In this document: positions 25,155 to 35,104 of the stretch, piece after piece | Layout of the letters: the number at the start of each line of letters is the position of its first letter | Numbering within the stretch: the first letter of the stretch is position 1 | DNA from: Candidatus Saccharimonadota bacterium | GTDB taxonomy: Bacteria > Patescibacteriota > Saccharimonadia > Saccharimonadales > Saccharimonadaceae | Direction of reading: 5' to 3' | Length of the DNA stretch: 49,757 nt | NCBI GenBank assembly: GCA_016282495.1 | Contig: JAEEKR010000030.1 | Coordinates: forward strand, 1 to 49,757 | Translations under genes and position numbers: made by a program | The notes under the pieces: generated by a model | Databases searched by the model: none | What the model saw: only the letters and a program-made list of their open reading frames with translations | What the model was told of the DNA's origin: nothing

Positions 25155-27602
25155 ATGAAAATATCATTAAATGCAATTAAAAAATACGTTGATATTGATA
25201 TTCCTACTGAAGAATTAGTCAAATTAATTGGCTCTAGGCTTGTCGAAATCGAAGGGACAATTGATTTATCAGAGAAATACAAGGGAATTAGGATTGTTAA
25301 AGTTGTTGAATGCGAACCAATTCCAGAAACACATTTATCTCTTTGCCAAATAGATAACGGCGAAGGAAAGGTCCAGGTTGTTTGTGGCGCTCCAAACGTT
25401 AGACAAGGAATGCTTGCGGCATGGCTCGCTCCAGGATGTATTGTTCCTGCAACTTTTGGTGGAGAGAACTTCAAACTCGATGTGCGAAAACTCAGAGGAT
25501 ATGAATCCAACGGCATGTTAGCCGCTATGGATGAATTAGATCTTGGTGTAGATCATGCTGGTATTATTGAAATTAACCCAGAAGACGCAAAACCAGGAAA
25601 TGATTTTGCAGAAGTATTCGATTTAAACGATGTTATTTTGGATATCGAAAACAAATCTTTGACACATCGTCCAGACTGCTTTGGAATTATTGGCTTTGCT
25701 AGAGAAGTTGCTGGAATTCTAGGAAAAGAATTCGTTGAACCAGAATTTCTTATGCATGAAGACGTTTTTCCGGAAGGATTTTTGGAAGAAAATAGTCAAA
25801 ATGGAGTGAGTAGTAAAAATTGTTCTATTGATACAAATATTCAAAATCCTGAAATATGTCCTCGTTATTCATGTGCTGTAGTAGAAATAAAAAATGATGA
25901 TTTAGTCAACAAAAAATATTTAACAAAAGAGGATATTTTCCTAGCAAAAGCCGATATGCATGGTATATCAAAAATCGTGGACGTTTCAAATATTCTCATG
26001 TTAGAAACTGGACAACCGCTTCACACTTTTGATTATGACAAATTCATTGCAGTTGGCGGCACGAATAGCCCAAAAATCGGTGTGCGTTTAGCAAAATCTG
26101 GCGAAAAACTAGAACTCTTGGACGGTAAAACCATCGAATGCACGAGTGATGATATTTTAATTACCTCAAACGATATACCAGTAGCATTGGCTGGTGCAAT
26201 GGGTGGCGCTAATACTGAAATCGATGGTGGCACCAAGAAAGTCTTGATTGAATCTGCAAGCTTTTCACTTTACAATTTGCGCAAGACACAGATGCACCAC
26301 GGCATCTTCTCAGAAGCTATTACTCGTTTCACAAAAGGCGTTCCTGCTGGTGGTACATTTAATGTTATGGCTGAGGCCGTGAAAAGAATTGGCGGACAAG
26401 CGACCGAAGTTTGCGATAACTATATTGGCTGTAAAATAGCTGAACCAATCCAAGTTTCAATTGATAATATAAACTCTCTGCTCGGTACTAATTATGATAT
26501 CAATTTAATAACAACAACTTTGGAAAATGTTGGAATTAGCTGTAAACAAGACGATCAATCAAAACTGACTGTTTTGGCTCCATATTGGCGCACCGATCTT
26601 CATATTAAGGAAGATATTATCGAAGAAGTCGGACGTTTGCTTGGATATGACAATATTTCAATCGATTATCCAAAAAGACCATTTATTGGTGCTGAGATTA
26701 GCCCGATTCTTTCATTAAAAACTAAGATACGAAACGTTTTGTCGGATAAATTAAACGCTAACGAAGTTTTAACGTATTCATTTATTAGTGAAAAATTAAT
26801 GGCAGCTGTTGACCAAAAAATAGATTCAAGCTACAAGATTGTAAATTCTATTTCTCCAGAACTTCAATGTTTTCGTCAACATATTGCACCGTCACTTATA
26901 GACAAAGTTCGTGAAAATACTAAATCTGGACATAATAACTTCACGCTCTATGAACTGAACCAAATTTCTAGTAAAGAGTTTGGCTTGGATGAAGACAATG
27001 CCCCAATTACAAAAGACCATCTAGCTATTTTGACATTTGGCGACTTTTATAAAGTTAAAAGTATCATCAATAGTCTTTGCAAAAATCTTAATATCAGCAT
27101 TTTAGTCAAGAATTTTATTCATCAAGAAGAGTTTACATACCTAGAGCCTTTGCATTCTGCAGATATTTTTGTTGGAGAGAAATATATTGGCTCATTTGGT
27201 GAAGTTAAACAATCTGTTTTGGGTAAATTCAAGCTTGACGCAAAGATTTCAGTATCGGAAATTGACCTAGCGAATCTTTTAGGCCAAGAAAAAATTGGCA
27301 ATAAGAACCTGAAAGTTAGTAAATTCCCGTTTGTTTATCGAGATATAACAGTAAAAGTGGATAGTAATAAAGGATTTGCAGAGCTAAATTCGTCTATAGA
27401 AAGTGTTTTAAAAGAGAATAGCCTAATTTATAAAGTTGAACCATCATCAATCTATCAGCCAGAAAATACTTCGAATTCTAAAAACATATCTTTCCACATT
27501 GCTTTTTCAAATTCACAAAAAACACTTCAGCCAAACGATATATCTGCTATAATGGAACAAATAAATAAAGCTTTACAGACACTTGGTGCGGAAGTAGTCT
27601 AG
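25155..27602 (+). CDS. pheT: Phenylalanyl-tRNA synthetase beta subunit
   Basis: PheT provides tRNA-Phe binding and editing. The 815-aa protein shows the N-terminal EMAP/tRNA-binding OB fold (KVVECEPIPETHLSLCQIDNGEGKVQVVCGAPNVRQGM, about 40-150), the B3/B4 editing region (about 215-410), a B5 domain, the inactive class II core and the C-terminal ferredoxin-like anticodon-binding fold (KVSKFPFVYRDITVKVD to the end). GGAGG lies 8 nt before the ATG and the gene is tightly coupled to pheS. It is followed after 14 nt by the FKBP gene in the same operon. Confidence 0.96.
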   Translation: MKISLNAIKKYVDIDIPTEELVKLIGSRLVEIEGTIDLSEKYKGIRIVKVVECEPIPETHLSLCQIDNGEGKVQVVCGAPNVRQGMLAAWLAPGCIVPATFGGENFKLDVRKLRGYESNGMLAAMDELDLGVDHAGIIEINPEDAKPGNDFAEVFDLNDVILDIENKSLTHRPDCFGIIGFAREVAGILGKEFVEPEFLMHEDVFPEGFLEENSQNGVSSKNCSIDTNIQNPEICPRYSCAVVEIKNDDLVNKKYLTKEDIFLAKADMHGISKIVDVSNILMLETGQPLHTFDYDKFIAVGGTNSPKIGVRLAKSGEKLELLDGKTIECTSDDILITSNDIPVALAGAMGGANTEIDGGTKKVLIESASFSLYNLRKTQMHHGIFSEAITRFTKGVPAGGTFNVMAEAVKRIGGQATEVCDNYIGCKIAEPIQVSIDNINSLLGTNYDINLITTTLENVGISCKQDDQSKLTVLAPYWRTDLHIKEDIIEEVGRLLGYDNISIDYPKRPFIGAEISPILSLKTKIRNVLSDKLNANEVLTYSFISEKLMAAVDQKIDSSYKIVNSISPELQCFRQHIAPSLIDKVRENTKSGHNNFTLYELNQISSKEFGLDEDNAPITKDHLAILTFGDFYKVKSIINSLCKNLNISILVKNFIHQEEFTYLEPLHSADIFVGEKYIGSFGEVKQSVLGKFKLDAKISVSEIDLANLLGQEKIGNKNLKVSKFPFVYRDITVKVDSNKGFAELNSSIESVLKENSLIYKVEPSSIYQPENTSNSKNISFHIAFSNSQKTLQPNDISAIMEQINKALQTLGAEVV

Positions 27603-27616
27603 ACTACGGAGGTAAA

Positions 27617-28354
27617 ATGCAAGAAGACATGTTAAAAACTAGCTGGAAGGAGCGTATATTTGTTATTATCATTGCTGCTATTCTTTTAGGATCGGGCTCC
27701 ATGGTATATATAAGTGCTCTCTGGGGAGGCAATTCGTCTGCCGGCTCTTCAGAAGATGGGGTAGATCAAGAATTGATTTCTAAACTAAGTGATGAATATG
27801 ACAAAAAATCTAATGAAGTAAATGAGGAGGCATCAAAGTACTCCGACAAATACTTCAAGGAATTTGTTTCTTATAAATCCCGCGTCAAAGCATACAACTC
27901 CATGACAATTAATAATAATGGCTTAAGCTACGAAGATCTTAAAAAAGGTTCAGGTGAGAAAATTACCGAAGACTCTAAATACTTTATGTATTATATTGGC
28001 TGGTGTGCTAATGAAGAAGTTTTTGATTCGTCATTTAATGATGTAGAAAACCCAACATCACTTAAAACGCCACTTTCAAATCAAAGTATCATTCAAGGAT
28101 TAATTGATGGGCTTATCGGTATGAGATATGAAGGCGTACGCGAAGTATCAATACCAAATGAATTAGCATATGGTGATAGTAGGGAAATCTGCGGGGGAAC
28201 CGACCAATCATTAAAATTTGTAGTGATGGCAATTGAGAGAAAAGAGCCTCTTGCCACCTTAGCAGATGAGCTCTCGTTAATTGAACAGAAACTACAGTAT
28301 GCATACTATGGTTTAGACTACGACAAAGTCTTCTCTGGCTCGACCGAAGAATAA
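27617..28354 (+). CDS. Membrane-anchored FKBP-type peptidyl-prolyl isomerase
   Basis: This 245-aa protein has an N-terminal TM anchor (residues about 12-35), a charged helical linker (about 50-85) and an FKBP domain (about 95-215). The FKBP features are SYEDLKKGSGEKITEDSKYFMYYIGW, a GLIDGLIGMRYEGVREVSIPNELAYGD core (family consensus: GLxGMxxGExxxxxIPpxlAYG) and KFVVMAIERK at the end. It would act outside the membrane on folding of secreted or surface proteins. GGAGG lies 6 nt before the ATG. It sits in the pheST operon, 14 nt after pheT. Two cysteines in the domain could be redox active, which is speculative. Confidence 0.85.
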   Translation: MQEDMLKTSWKERIFVIIIAAILLGSGSMVYISALWGGNSSAGSSEDGVDQELISKLSDEYDKKSNEVNEEASKYSDKYFKEFVSYKSRVKAYNSMTINNNGLSYEDLKKGSGEKITEDSKYFMYYIGWCANEEVFDSSFNDVENPTSLKTPLSNQSIIQGLIDGLIGMRYEGVREVSIPNELAYGDSREICGGTDQSLKFVVMAIERKEPLATLADELSLIEQKLQYAYYGLDYDKVFSGSTEE

Positions 28355-28385
28355 CGTTTAAGGTTGTTACTGAAGACTATCATGA

Positions 28386-28394
28386 TGATATAAT
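28386..28394 (+). promoter_or_regulatory. Leaderless-type promoter of the ExoI gene
   Basis: TGA-TATAAT ending 6 nt before the ATG at 28401; no Shine-Dalgarno. Confidence 0.7.
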
Positions 28395-28400
28395 GTTGTC

Positions 28401-29801
28401 ATGGAACAAACATTTCTATTTTATGATCTTGAAACTTCTGGTTTAAGTACGCGCGACGATCGCATTATGCAATTTGCTGCACAACGTACAAATCTAAATC
28501 TTGAAGAAATTGGCGAGCCAATTAATATTTTGATTAAAATGCCAAACGACACTTTGCCAAGTCCTTCAGCTGTTCGTACTACCGGCATTACTCCACAAGC
28601 TACTCAAGCAGATGGTCTAACCGAAGCAGAATTTTGTCGATATGCAGTCAACGAAATTTTTACGCCAAACACTATAGTTGTCGGGTTTAACAATGTTCGA
28701 TACGATGACGAAATGATGAGATATCTCTTGTGGCGAAATTTTTATGACCCATACGAATGGGAATGGAAGGACGGTCGTAGCCGTTGGGATATGCTCGATG
28801 TTGTTAGAATGACGCGCGCACTTCGTCCAGAAAAAATAAAGTGGCCCGTCGACGAGGAAGGAAATCCAACTAACCGTCTAGAGTTAATTACCAAAGAAAA
28901 CGGCATAGAACATGAACATGCGCACGATGCGTTGTCTGATGTATTTGCAACAATTGCAGTCGCTAGATTAATCAAAAAGAACCAACCACAACTATTTGAT
29001 TATTTATTTAAAATGCGCAATAAGAAAACTGTGCAACAACTTGTAAATTTAGAAGATAAAAAACCATTCGTTTATGTCTCAGGAAGATATGGCAAAGACC
29101 GCAATTTTGTAACCGTCGCTTTTCCGTTAACAAGTGGGCGGAATGGCAGCATTATGGTTTATGACCTAAGCCAGGATATAAACGAATACTTGGATGATGA
29201 TGGTTTTGATTTTTCCAAGTTGCCAGGCCCAACTATTAAAAAGTTATCGCCCAATCGTTGCCCAGCAGTAGCTCCGATTTCCGTGCTCGGAGAACAAGAT
29301 GGGTGGAAAAAAATTGGTTTAGATAAAAAGACAATCGATCAAAACCTTAAGAATCTACTAGCTCATCCAGAAATTGCCGAACAAATACGCACATCGGCCG
29401 AGCAAGAATATGCCCCAGAAGAACCAGTAGATGAAAACGAAGTTTTATACCGCAAACTCAGTGCAGAGAATAAACTATATGATGCCTTTTTGCCAGATCA
29501 AGATCGTGTTCGTTGTGAAGCCGTGCGTAATGCTGACAAAAACCAACTCGCCGATTTCCACCCTAATTTTATCGATGAACGATTGCCTGAGCTTCTGCTT
29601 CATTACAAGGCAAGAAATTTTTACGATGCACTTACCGAAGATGAACAAACAAAATGGGAAGAGTATCGTCGCGCAAGATTAATCCATCAGTCCAAAGCCT
29701 TCTTAGAAGATCTAGAAAAACAAGCGAATGATGGCATGGATGATTTTCTCATAGAAGAGCTAAAACTCTGGTACGAGTCGGTGCAAGACGTCGACTACTA
29801 G
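28401..29801 (+). CDS. sbcB: Exodeoxyribonuclease I
   Basis: ExoI degrades single-stranded DNA 3'-5' and takes part in mismatch repair and recombination. The 466-aa protein has a DEDDh nuclease core: FYDLETSG (residues 7-14), the FNNVRYDDEMMRYLLWRNFYDPYEWEW block typical of ExoI, and HAHDALSDVFAT. An SH3-like and helical C-terminal region follows (KPFVYVSGRYG and YRRARL). ExoI is best known from gammaproteobacteria, so its presence in this Gram-positive-style genome is notable. The start is leaderless and the gene appears monocistronic. Confidence 0.93.
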   Translation: MEQTFLFYDLETSGLSTRDDRIMQFAAQRTNLNLEEIGEPINILIKMPNDTLPSPSAVRTTGITPQATQADGLTEAEFCRYAVNEIFTPNTIVVGFNNVRYDDEMMRYLLWRNFYDPYEWEWKDGRSRWDMLDVVRMTRALRPEKIKWPVDEEGNPTNRLELITKENGIEHEHAHDALSDVFATIAVARLIKKNQPQLFDYLFKMRNKKTVQQLVNLEDKKPFVYVSGRYGKDRNFVTVAFPLTSGRNGSIMVYDLSQDINEYLDDDGFDFSKLPGPTIKKLSPNRCPAVAPISVLGEQDGWKKIGLDKKTIDQNLKNLLAHPEIAEQIRTSAEQEYAPEEPVDENEVLYRKLSAENKLYDAFLPDQDRVRCEAVRNADKNQLADFHPNFIDERLPELLLHYKARNFYDALTEDEQTKWEEYRRARLIHQSKAFLEDLEKQANDGMDDFLIEELKLWYESVQDVDY

Positions 29802-29826
29802 ACAGTGGATTTTTTACCCGTTTTCC

Positions 29827-29834
29827 TGTATAAT
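29827..29834 (+). promoter_or_regulatory. -10 box of the uvrA operon
   Basis: TATAAT at 29829-29834 preceded directly by TG, 10 nt before the ATG; the leader would be only about 3 nt, close to leaderless. Confidence 0.55.
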
Positions 29835-29844
29835 ACATACGTTT

Positions 29845-32733
29845 ATGGACGGTGATTTTATTAAGATACGTGGCGCTAGACAACATAATTTAAAGAATGT
29901 TGATATTGATATTCCGCGTGATAAACTAGTGGTCATAACTGGGCTCTCCGGCTCTGGAAAATCCAGCTTAGCTTTTGATACAATCTACGCCGAAGGCCAA
30001 AGGCGTTATGTCGAGAGTTTATCTAGTTACGCTAGGATGTTTCTCGGCGTTATGGATAAACCAGACGTAGATTCCATTTCCGGACTTTCACCAGCCATTT
30101 CAATCGACCAAAAATCCACCAGCAAAAATCCTCGTTCTACCGTAGCTACAGTAACCGAAGTCTATGATTATCTCCGTTTACTATTTGCGCGTGTAGGAGT
30201 TCCGCATTGTCCAATCTGTCACTCGGAAGTTTCGAGACGCAGCGTAGAGGACATTTTTGATGAAGTGATGAAGTTGCCACTTGGCTCTAAACTCATGCTT
30301 CTTGCACCAATCGTTCAGCAAAAGAAGGGTGAGTTTGCCTACATACCAGAACAATTCCAAGCCAAAGGTTTTGCCCGTGCTCGTGTCGACGGCATAGTAT
30401 ATGACCTAGACGAATTTCCTGAACTAGAAAAACAAGAACGCCATGATATCGAAATCGTCGTTGATAGGTTTATTCTATCTCCAGATTTATCCTCGCGTAT
30501 TTTTGGTTCTATTGAACAAGCTCTAGACCTTGGTCAGGGAATTATCAAACTTCTAAAAATCAATGACACTAGTACATCAATCAGCGATAAAAATATCACT
30601 CAAAAAAATACTGAAGTTTTATCCTATTCTCAGCGTTATGCTTGCGAAAATCATCCAGATGAGCTCATTCCTGAGCTAGAGCCACGTCTCTTTTCTTTCA
30701 ACGCTCCACAAGGCGCCTGCCCAGTTTGTACCGGCCTTGGCAGTCGCATGGAAATTGATCCAAGTCTGGTCTTAAATCCAAACCTCACAATTGCCGAAGG
30801 CGGCATTAGACCATTTAATCGTGTTACGCATGATTCATATTGGATCAAAAGACTTGCAGGCGTTGGTAATAAACACGGTTTTTCAATTCATGTTCCAATT
30901 CGCGATTTATCAGAAGATGCAATTCAGAAAATTCTCTACGGTACCGGCGATGAAAAATATAAAGTTAAAATTGCTGGTAAAGGAAAATTTAGCGAAGGCA
31001 CAATTTATGAGACAACATACGAAGGTGTAATTCCAACTCTAGAAAGACGTTATCATAATCCAGAATCGTCAGACTTTGTACGTAAAGACATCGAACGTTT
31101 TATGCGTGTTCGAGAATGCCAGGCTTGTCACGGCGCCCGTTTGAAACCAGTTGTTTTAGCCGTTACTATCAATGACTTAAATATTGTTGATATGTGTAAC
31201 ATGGACGTAGACTCAACGCTCGAAATTTTAAGCCAAGATTTGGAGTTTTCCGAATCAGAAAAAGTAATCGCCGAACCAATTTTGAAAGAAATTCGCGAGC
31301 GCGTGAAGTTTATGCAAGACGTTGGTCTCGGCTATATGGAGCTAAGTCGCGCCGCTAATACGCTTTCTGGCGGCGAAGCGCAGCGCATTCGCTTAGCAAC
31401 GCAAATAGGTTCTGGCTTGCAAGGTGTTCTATATGTGCTAGATGAGCCATCAATTGGTTTGCACCAGCGTGATAATGATAAGCTAATCGCTACATTAAAG
31501 CATCTTCGTGATTTAAAAAATACAGTGCTAGTTGTTGAACACGACGAAGACACCATGCTTCAAAGTGACTATATTATAGATATTGGTCCTGGCGCTGGCG
31601 ATGCGGGTGGTGAATTAGTTTCTGCTGGCACACCAAAAGAAATCATGGCCGATAAAAACTCTATCACGGGGCAATACCTCTCCGGCAAGAAAAAAATTGA
31701 TATTCCAAAAACTCGTCGCAAACCACAAAAAGGTAAAGAAATTATCGTACGTGGTGCAAGAGAAAACAACTTAAAGAACATCGATGCACATTTCCCACTT
31801 GGCGTTCTCACGGTAGTTTCTGGCGTTTCTGGTTCTGGTAAATCTACGCTCGTAAATAGCATTTTAGCAAATGAACTTTTAGCTAGACTTCATCGAGCAC
31901 AAACCGTTGCAGGTTTACATGATCGCATTGATGGTATCGAAAATATCGACAAAATAATTGTAATAGATCAATCGCCGATCGGCCGCACGCCACGTAGTAA
32001 TGTTGCAACTTACACAGGAGTTTTCAATCAAATTCGTGAACTTTTCGCGCATCAACCAGAAGCCGAAGTGAGAGGCTACAAAGCTGGACGTTTCAGTTTT
32101 AATGTCAAAGGCGGTCGTTGTGAAAACTGCCAAGGAGATGGTGTTAATAAAATCGAAATGCATTTCTTGCCAGATGTTTATGTTACCTGCCCAGCTTGTC
32201 ATGGTAAAAGATATAACCGTGAAGCTTTGGAGATTAAATACAAAGGTAAAGATATTTCTCAAATTCTCGACATGACTATCAACGAAGCTACGGAATTTTT
32301 TGCCAACATTCCAGCCATTGCTTCAAAATTTCAAACTATCAAAGAAGTTGGACTTGGTTACATTCGTCTTGGTCAACCAGCTACTACCTTTTCGGGCGGC
32401 GAAGCCCAACGTATTAAACTTGCTACCGAACTTGCGCGCAAATCAACTGGCAGAACGCTTTATATTTTAGATGAGCCAACCACTGGCCTTCATACCGACG
32501 ACGTCAAAAGACTCCTAAAAATTCTCAACAAGCTGGTTGACGGTGGTAATTCTATGGTTGTTATTGAACATAATCTGCATGTAATAAAATCTGCCGACTG
32601 GATTATTGATATGGGTCCAGAAGGTGGGCAAAATGGTGGGAAAATCATTGCAGAAGGTACACCAGAACAACTAGCTAAAGAAGCTAAAACCCCTACCGGA
32701 AAGTACCTAAAAGAACTTTTGAAGGAACAATAA
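29845..32733 (+). CDS. uvrA: Excinuclease ABC subunit A
   Basis: UvrA is the damage-recognition ATPase of nucleotide excision repair. The 962-aa protein has two ABC modules: Walker A GLSGSGKS with the first signature [21 protein letters not shown], and GVSGSGKS with [18 protein letters not shown]. Zinc-finger cysteines are at CPICH, CQACHG, and CENCQGDG with CPACHGKRY. The insertion and UvrB-binding regions have normal length. There is no Shine-Dalgarno and a -10 box is 10 nt upstream. The stop overlaps the start of the CotH-like gene by one base (TAATG). The UvrD/PcrA helicase gene of the same pathway is at 14.6 kb. Confidence 0.97.
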   Translation: MDGDFIKIRGARQHNLKNVDIDIPRDKLVVITGLSGSGKSSLAFDTIYAEGQRRYVESLSSYARMFLGVMDKPDVDSISGLSPAISIDQKSTSKNPRSTVATVTEVYDYLRLLFARVGVPHCPICHSEVSRRSVEDIFDEVMKLPLGSKLMLLAPIVQQKKGEFAYIPEQFQAKGFARARVDGIVYDLDEFPELEKQERHDIEIVVDRFILSPDLSSRIFGSIEQALDLGQGIIKLLKINDTSTSISDKNITQKNTEVLSYSQRYACENHPDELIPELEPRLFSFNAPQGACPVCTGLGSRMEIDPSLVLNPNLTIAEGGIRPFNRVTHDSYWIKRLAGVGNKHGFSIHVPIRDLSEDAIQKILYGTGDEKYKVKIAGKGKFSEGTIYETTYEGVIPTLERRYHNPESSDFVRKDIERFMRVRECQACHGARLKPVVLAVTINDLNIVDMCNMDVDSTLEILSQDLEFSESEKVIAEPILKEIRERVKFMQDVGLGYMELSRAANTLSGGEAQRIRLATQIGSGLQGVLYVLDEPSIGLHQRDNDKLIATLKHLRDLKNTVLVVEHDEDTMLQSDYIIDIGPGAGDAGGELVSAGTPKEIMADKNSITGQYLSGKKKIDIPKTRRKPQKGKEIIVRGARENNLKNIDAHFPLGVLTVVSGVSGSGKSTLVNSILANELLARLHRAQTVAGLHDRIDGIENIDKIIVIDQSPIGRTPRSNVATYTGVFNQIRELFAHQPEAEVRGYKAGRFSFNVKGGRCENCQGDGVNKIEMHFLPDVYVTCPACHGKRYNREALEIKYKGKDISQILDMTINEATEFFANIPAIASKFQTIKEVGLGYIRLGQPATTFSGGEAQRIKLATELARKSTGRTLYILDEPTTGLHTDDVKRLLKILNKLVDGGNSMVVIEHNLHVIKSADWIIDMGPEGGQNGGKIIAEGTPEQLAKEAKTPTGKYLKELLKEQ

Positions 32734-34268
32734 TGCGTTACGCGAGTAGTATTTGTGCTTTCATTCTACTAAGTTCCATTTTTAGTTTTTTGATATTTAA
32801 TACAACAACTTTCGCGGATGGCGACAACGAGGTAACCATTCCAAAAATTTTTATTGAAGGCGACATCTCAGCAATGGATAGTAAAAGCGATAAAAGAAAA
32901 GTCAGATTTAAATTTGAAGACGATACGCAATCCTTTGAAAGTTATGCCAAAATAAAACTTCAAGGTTCTGCTAGCCTTGCATTTGAGAAGAAAAGTTACA
33001 CAGTTGATTTATATGATGATAATTCATATAAAGATAAAAAGAATGCCGATTTTGGATGGGGTAAATATAATAAATATACTTTAAAAGCTAATTGGGACGA
33101 TAAAACTAATGCCAGAAACATTGTTACTGCGAATATAGTTGCTAGTATTAATGAAAAATATAGTCATTTTGTATCTTCACCAAATTATGGAGAGACTGAT
33201 GGTTTCCCAACAGAAGTTTATGTCAATGGTGATTTTTTTGGTTTATATACTTTGAACATCCCAAAGAGCGATTGGATGTTTGGTATGGATAAAAAGAGTA
33301 CGCAAAATATATTATTTAGCAGCGACTGGTGCGAAGAATCAAACATGTTTAGAAATAAAATTAGCTTCGATAGCACGTGGGATTTTGAATTGGGCGATGA
33401 CGAAGGATATGCCGTTTCCCAACTAAATCAGGCTATTGATTTTGTAATGCATAGCGCAGATGATGATTTCAAACAGAGAGTTAATGACTATTTTGATTTA
33501 GATAATTTACTTAATTATTATGTAATGGCTGAATTCGCAGACTTAGTAGATAATGTCGGAAAAAACATGTTAGTAGGATCATATGATGGTAAAAAATGGT
33601 TTTTATCATTATTCGACCTTAATGCTTCATGGGGCGTAAATTCTAATCAACTTTTAGACTACGAAGAGCAAAGTGGTATAAATACTAATTTGCTCTTCGA
33701 AAGACTACATAAAAACTTTCCGAACGAACTTGCTAATCGGTATTTCGCGTTACGCAAAACTATACTTACTAAAGAAAACATCATGGATAAGTTTTATGAG
33801 TTTGAATCAAAAATTCCAAAATCATCAATTGAAAAAGATAAGGCAAAATGGGGAGAACCAATGGGTTACGGTATCTCTCAAATTGAAGATTATTTAGATA
33901 CTAGAATCCCATATACCGACCAATTCTTTTACAATCTATACACGGTTAATCCAGAAGTCTATGTTAGATATGAAACAGATAAAAATAATAGACAAGCTAA
34001 GGTAATACTGGTCACCAATCGAGAAGATATCATTGTCGACAGGCGTGAAAGTAATGACTATGAATTAACCTTTTTCGAAAACGGTACTTATAAAGTATCG
34101 TGTCATGATTGGTTTGAAAACTATGACGAAACTTTTAACATAGAAATAGATTCAATTACAGAGCAAAAACAAAACCTGGGACCATTTATTCTAACTAGCA
34201 TTATGAGTATATTTTCATGTATTGCCGTGATTTTTACAGGAACAAAAACACTAGGAAGGTTTTGGTGA
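32733..34268 (+). CDS. CotH-like protein-kinase-fold secreted protein
   Basis: This 511-aa protein has an N-terminal signal peptide (about 1-29, ending TTFADG), a CotH-family domain (about 38-390) and a C-terminal TM helix (about 483-503). Family features include KIKLQGSASLAFEKKSYTVDLYD, a W-x-K-Y-TLKANWDDKTNARN segment, EVYVNGDFFGLYTLNIPKS, NYYVMAEFADLVDNVGKNM and WFLSLFDLNASWG (usual form: DLD-FG). CotH proteins are atypical kinases found on spore coats and on bacterial and fungal surfaces. The start codon overlaps the uvrA stop, so it is in that operon although functionally unrelated. An extracellular, membrane-anchored enzyme is likely; the substrate is unknown. Confidence 0.82.
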   Translation: MRYASSICAFILLSSIFSFLIFNTTTFADGDNEVTIPKIFIEGDISAMDSKSDKRKVRFKFEDDTQSFESYAKIKLQGSASLAFEKKSYTVDLYDDNSYKDKKNADFGWGKYNKYTLKANWDDKTNARNIVTANIVASINEKYSHFVSSPNYGETDGFPTEVYVNGDFFGLYTLNIPKSDWMFGMDKKSTQNILFSSDWCEESNMFRNKISFDSTWDFELGDDEGYAVSQLNQAIDFVMHSADDDFKQRVNDYFDLDNLLNYYVMAEFADLVDNVGKNMLVGSYDGKKWFLSLFDLNASWGVNSNQLLDYEEQSGINTNLLFERLHKNFPNELANRYFALRKTILTKENIMDKFYEFESKIPKSSIEKDKAKWGEPMGYGISQIEDYLDTRIPYTDQFFYNLYTVNPEVYVRYETDKNNRQAKVILVTNREDIIVDRRESNDYELTFFENGTYKVSCHDWFENYDETFNIEIDSITEQKQNLGPFILTSIMSIFSCIAVIFTGTKTLGRFW

Positions 34269-34284
34269 AAGAAATAACCGTGAC

Positions 34285-34313
34285 TTGTTTTAAGGTTAAA
34301 AATAGTGTAAAAT
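34285..34313 (+). promoter_or_regulatory. rplY promoter
   Basis: TTGTTT (34285-34290), 17-nt spacer, TAAAAT (34308-34313). The leader is about 18 nt with AAGGG before the ATG. Confidence 0.65.
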
Positions 34314-34337
34314 ATAAGAAGAAGGGAATTATTAAAT

Positions 34338-35018
34338 ATGTCTGAAAATCAACTCAAACTCGAAAAACGTACCGTAGTCGGCAAAAAAATCAAAACGCTC
34401 CGTGCCAATGGTTTAATTCCATCTGTCATCTATGGTGCAAAAAAAGATAATATTCTAGCACAATCTGGTTATGTTGAAACCGAAAAAGTACTAAAAGTAG
34501 TAGGTTACCACTCCCCAGTCAACCTAGCCATTGATGATAAAAAACAAATGGCTATTGTCAAAGATGTTTCTGTCGATCCAGTTAGCAGAAAGATTATTAG
34601 TATCGATTTTCAAGCCGTTTCTGCTACTGATGTCGTTGAAGCTACAACTCCTATCGTCATTATCAACTTCGAGACTTCCGAGGCCAACAAAAAGCACTAC
34701 GCTCTTTTGCATACGCTTGAAGAAATCGATGTTAAGGCCAAACCAGCTGATCTTCCGAAAGAAATCACAGTCGACGCTGCTAATATGAACGAGCTCGATG
34801 ATAAAATCACTATTGCCGATTTGGTTCTTCCAAAGGGCGTAGAGCTTGCCGATAAGGAGCTAGATAAAGAAACCGTCATTGCTAATCTTTATGACCCAGC
34901 CGCAGAAGCTGCTGCTCGTGAGGCTGAAGCAGCTGAAGAAACTTCAGTTGATGCAGCCGATGTTCCTGCAGACAACGGCTCCAAACCAGAAGAATCTAGC
35001 GAAGAAAAAGCTGAATAA
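34338..35018 (+). CDS. rplY: 50S ribosomal protein L25 (CTC type)
   Basis: L25 binds 5S rRNA in the large subunit. This 226-aa long form has the 5S-binding N-terminal domain (about 1-92; LEKRTVVGKKIKTLRANGLIPSVIYG and SVDPVSRKIISIDFQAV) and the CTC/TL5 C-terminal beta domain (about 95-190; IDVKAKPADLPKEITVDAANMNELDDKITIADL). An acidic Ala/Glu tail (AAAREAEAAEETSVDAAD) ends it. A Shine-Dalgarno (AAGGGAATT) is present. Monocistronic; ends in a long inverted-repeat terminator shared with the convergent aldolase gene. Confidence 0.95.
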   Translation: MSENQLKLEKRTVVGKKIKTLRANGLIPSVIYGAKKDNILAQSGYVETEKVLKVVGYHSPVNLAIDDKKQMAIVKDVSVDPVSRKIISIDFQAVSATDVVEATTPIVIINFETSEANKKHYALLHTLEEIDVKAKPADLPKEITVDAANMNELDDKITIADLVLPKGVELADKELDKETVIANLYDPAAEAAAREAEAAEETSVDAADVPADNGSKPEESSEEKAE

Positions 35019-35020
35019 TA

Positions 35021-35100
35021 AAAACCAAGAAAATACCATCTGGGACCATAAGCTTGGCCGAGCGGCCTCGAGCGTGTCCCAGATAGTTTTCCTTGGTTAT
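35021..35100. terminator. Long inverted-repeat bidirectional terminator
   Basis: The left arm AAACCAAGAAAATACCATC plus TGGGAC pairs imperfectly with the right arm GTCCCAGATAGTTTTCCTTGG; an inner GGCC-GAGC-GGCC stem-loop sits at the apex. It separates convergent rplY and the aldolase fusion gene, which ends at 35105. Confidence 0.75.
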
Positions 35101-35104
35101 TTAA

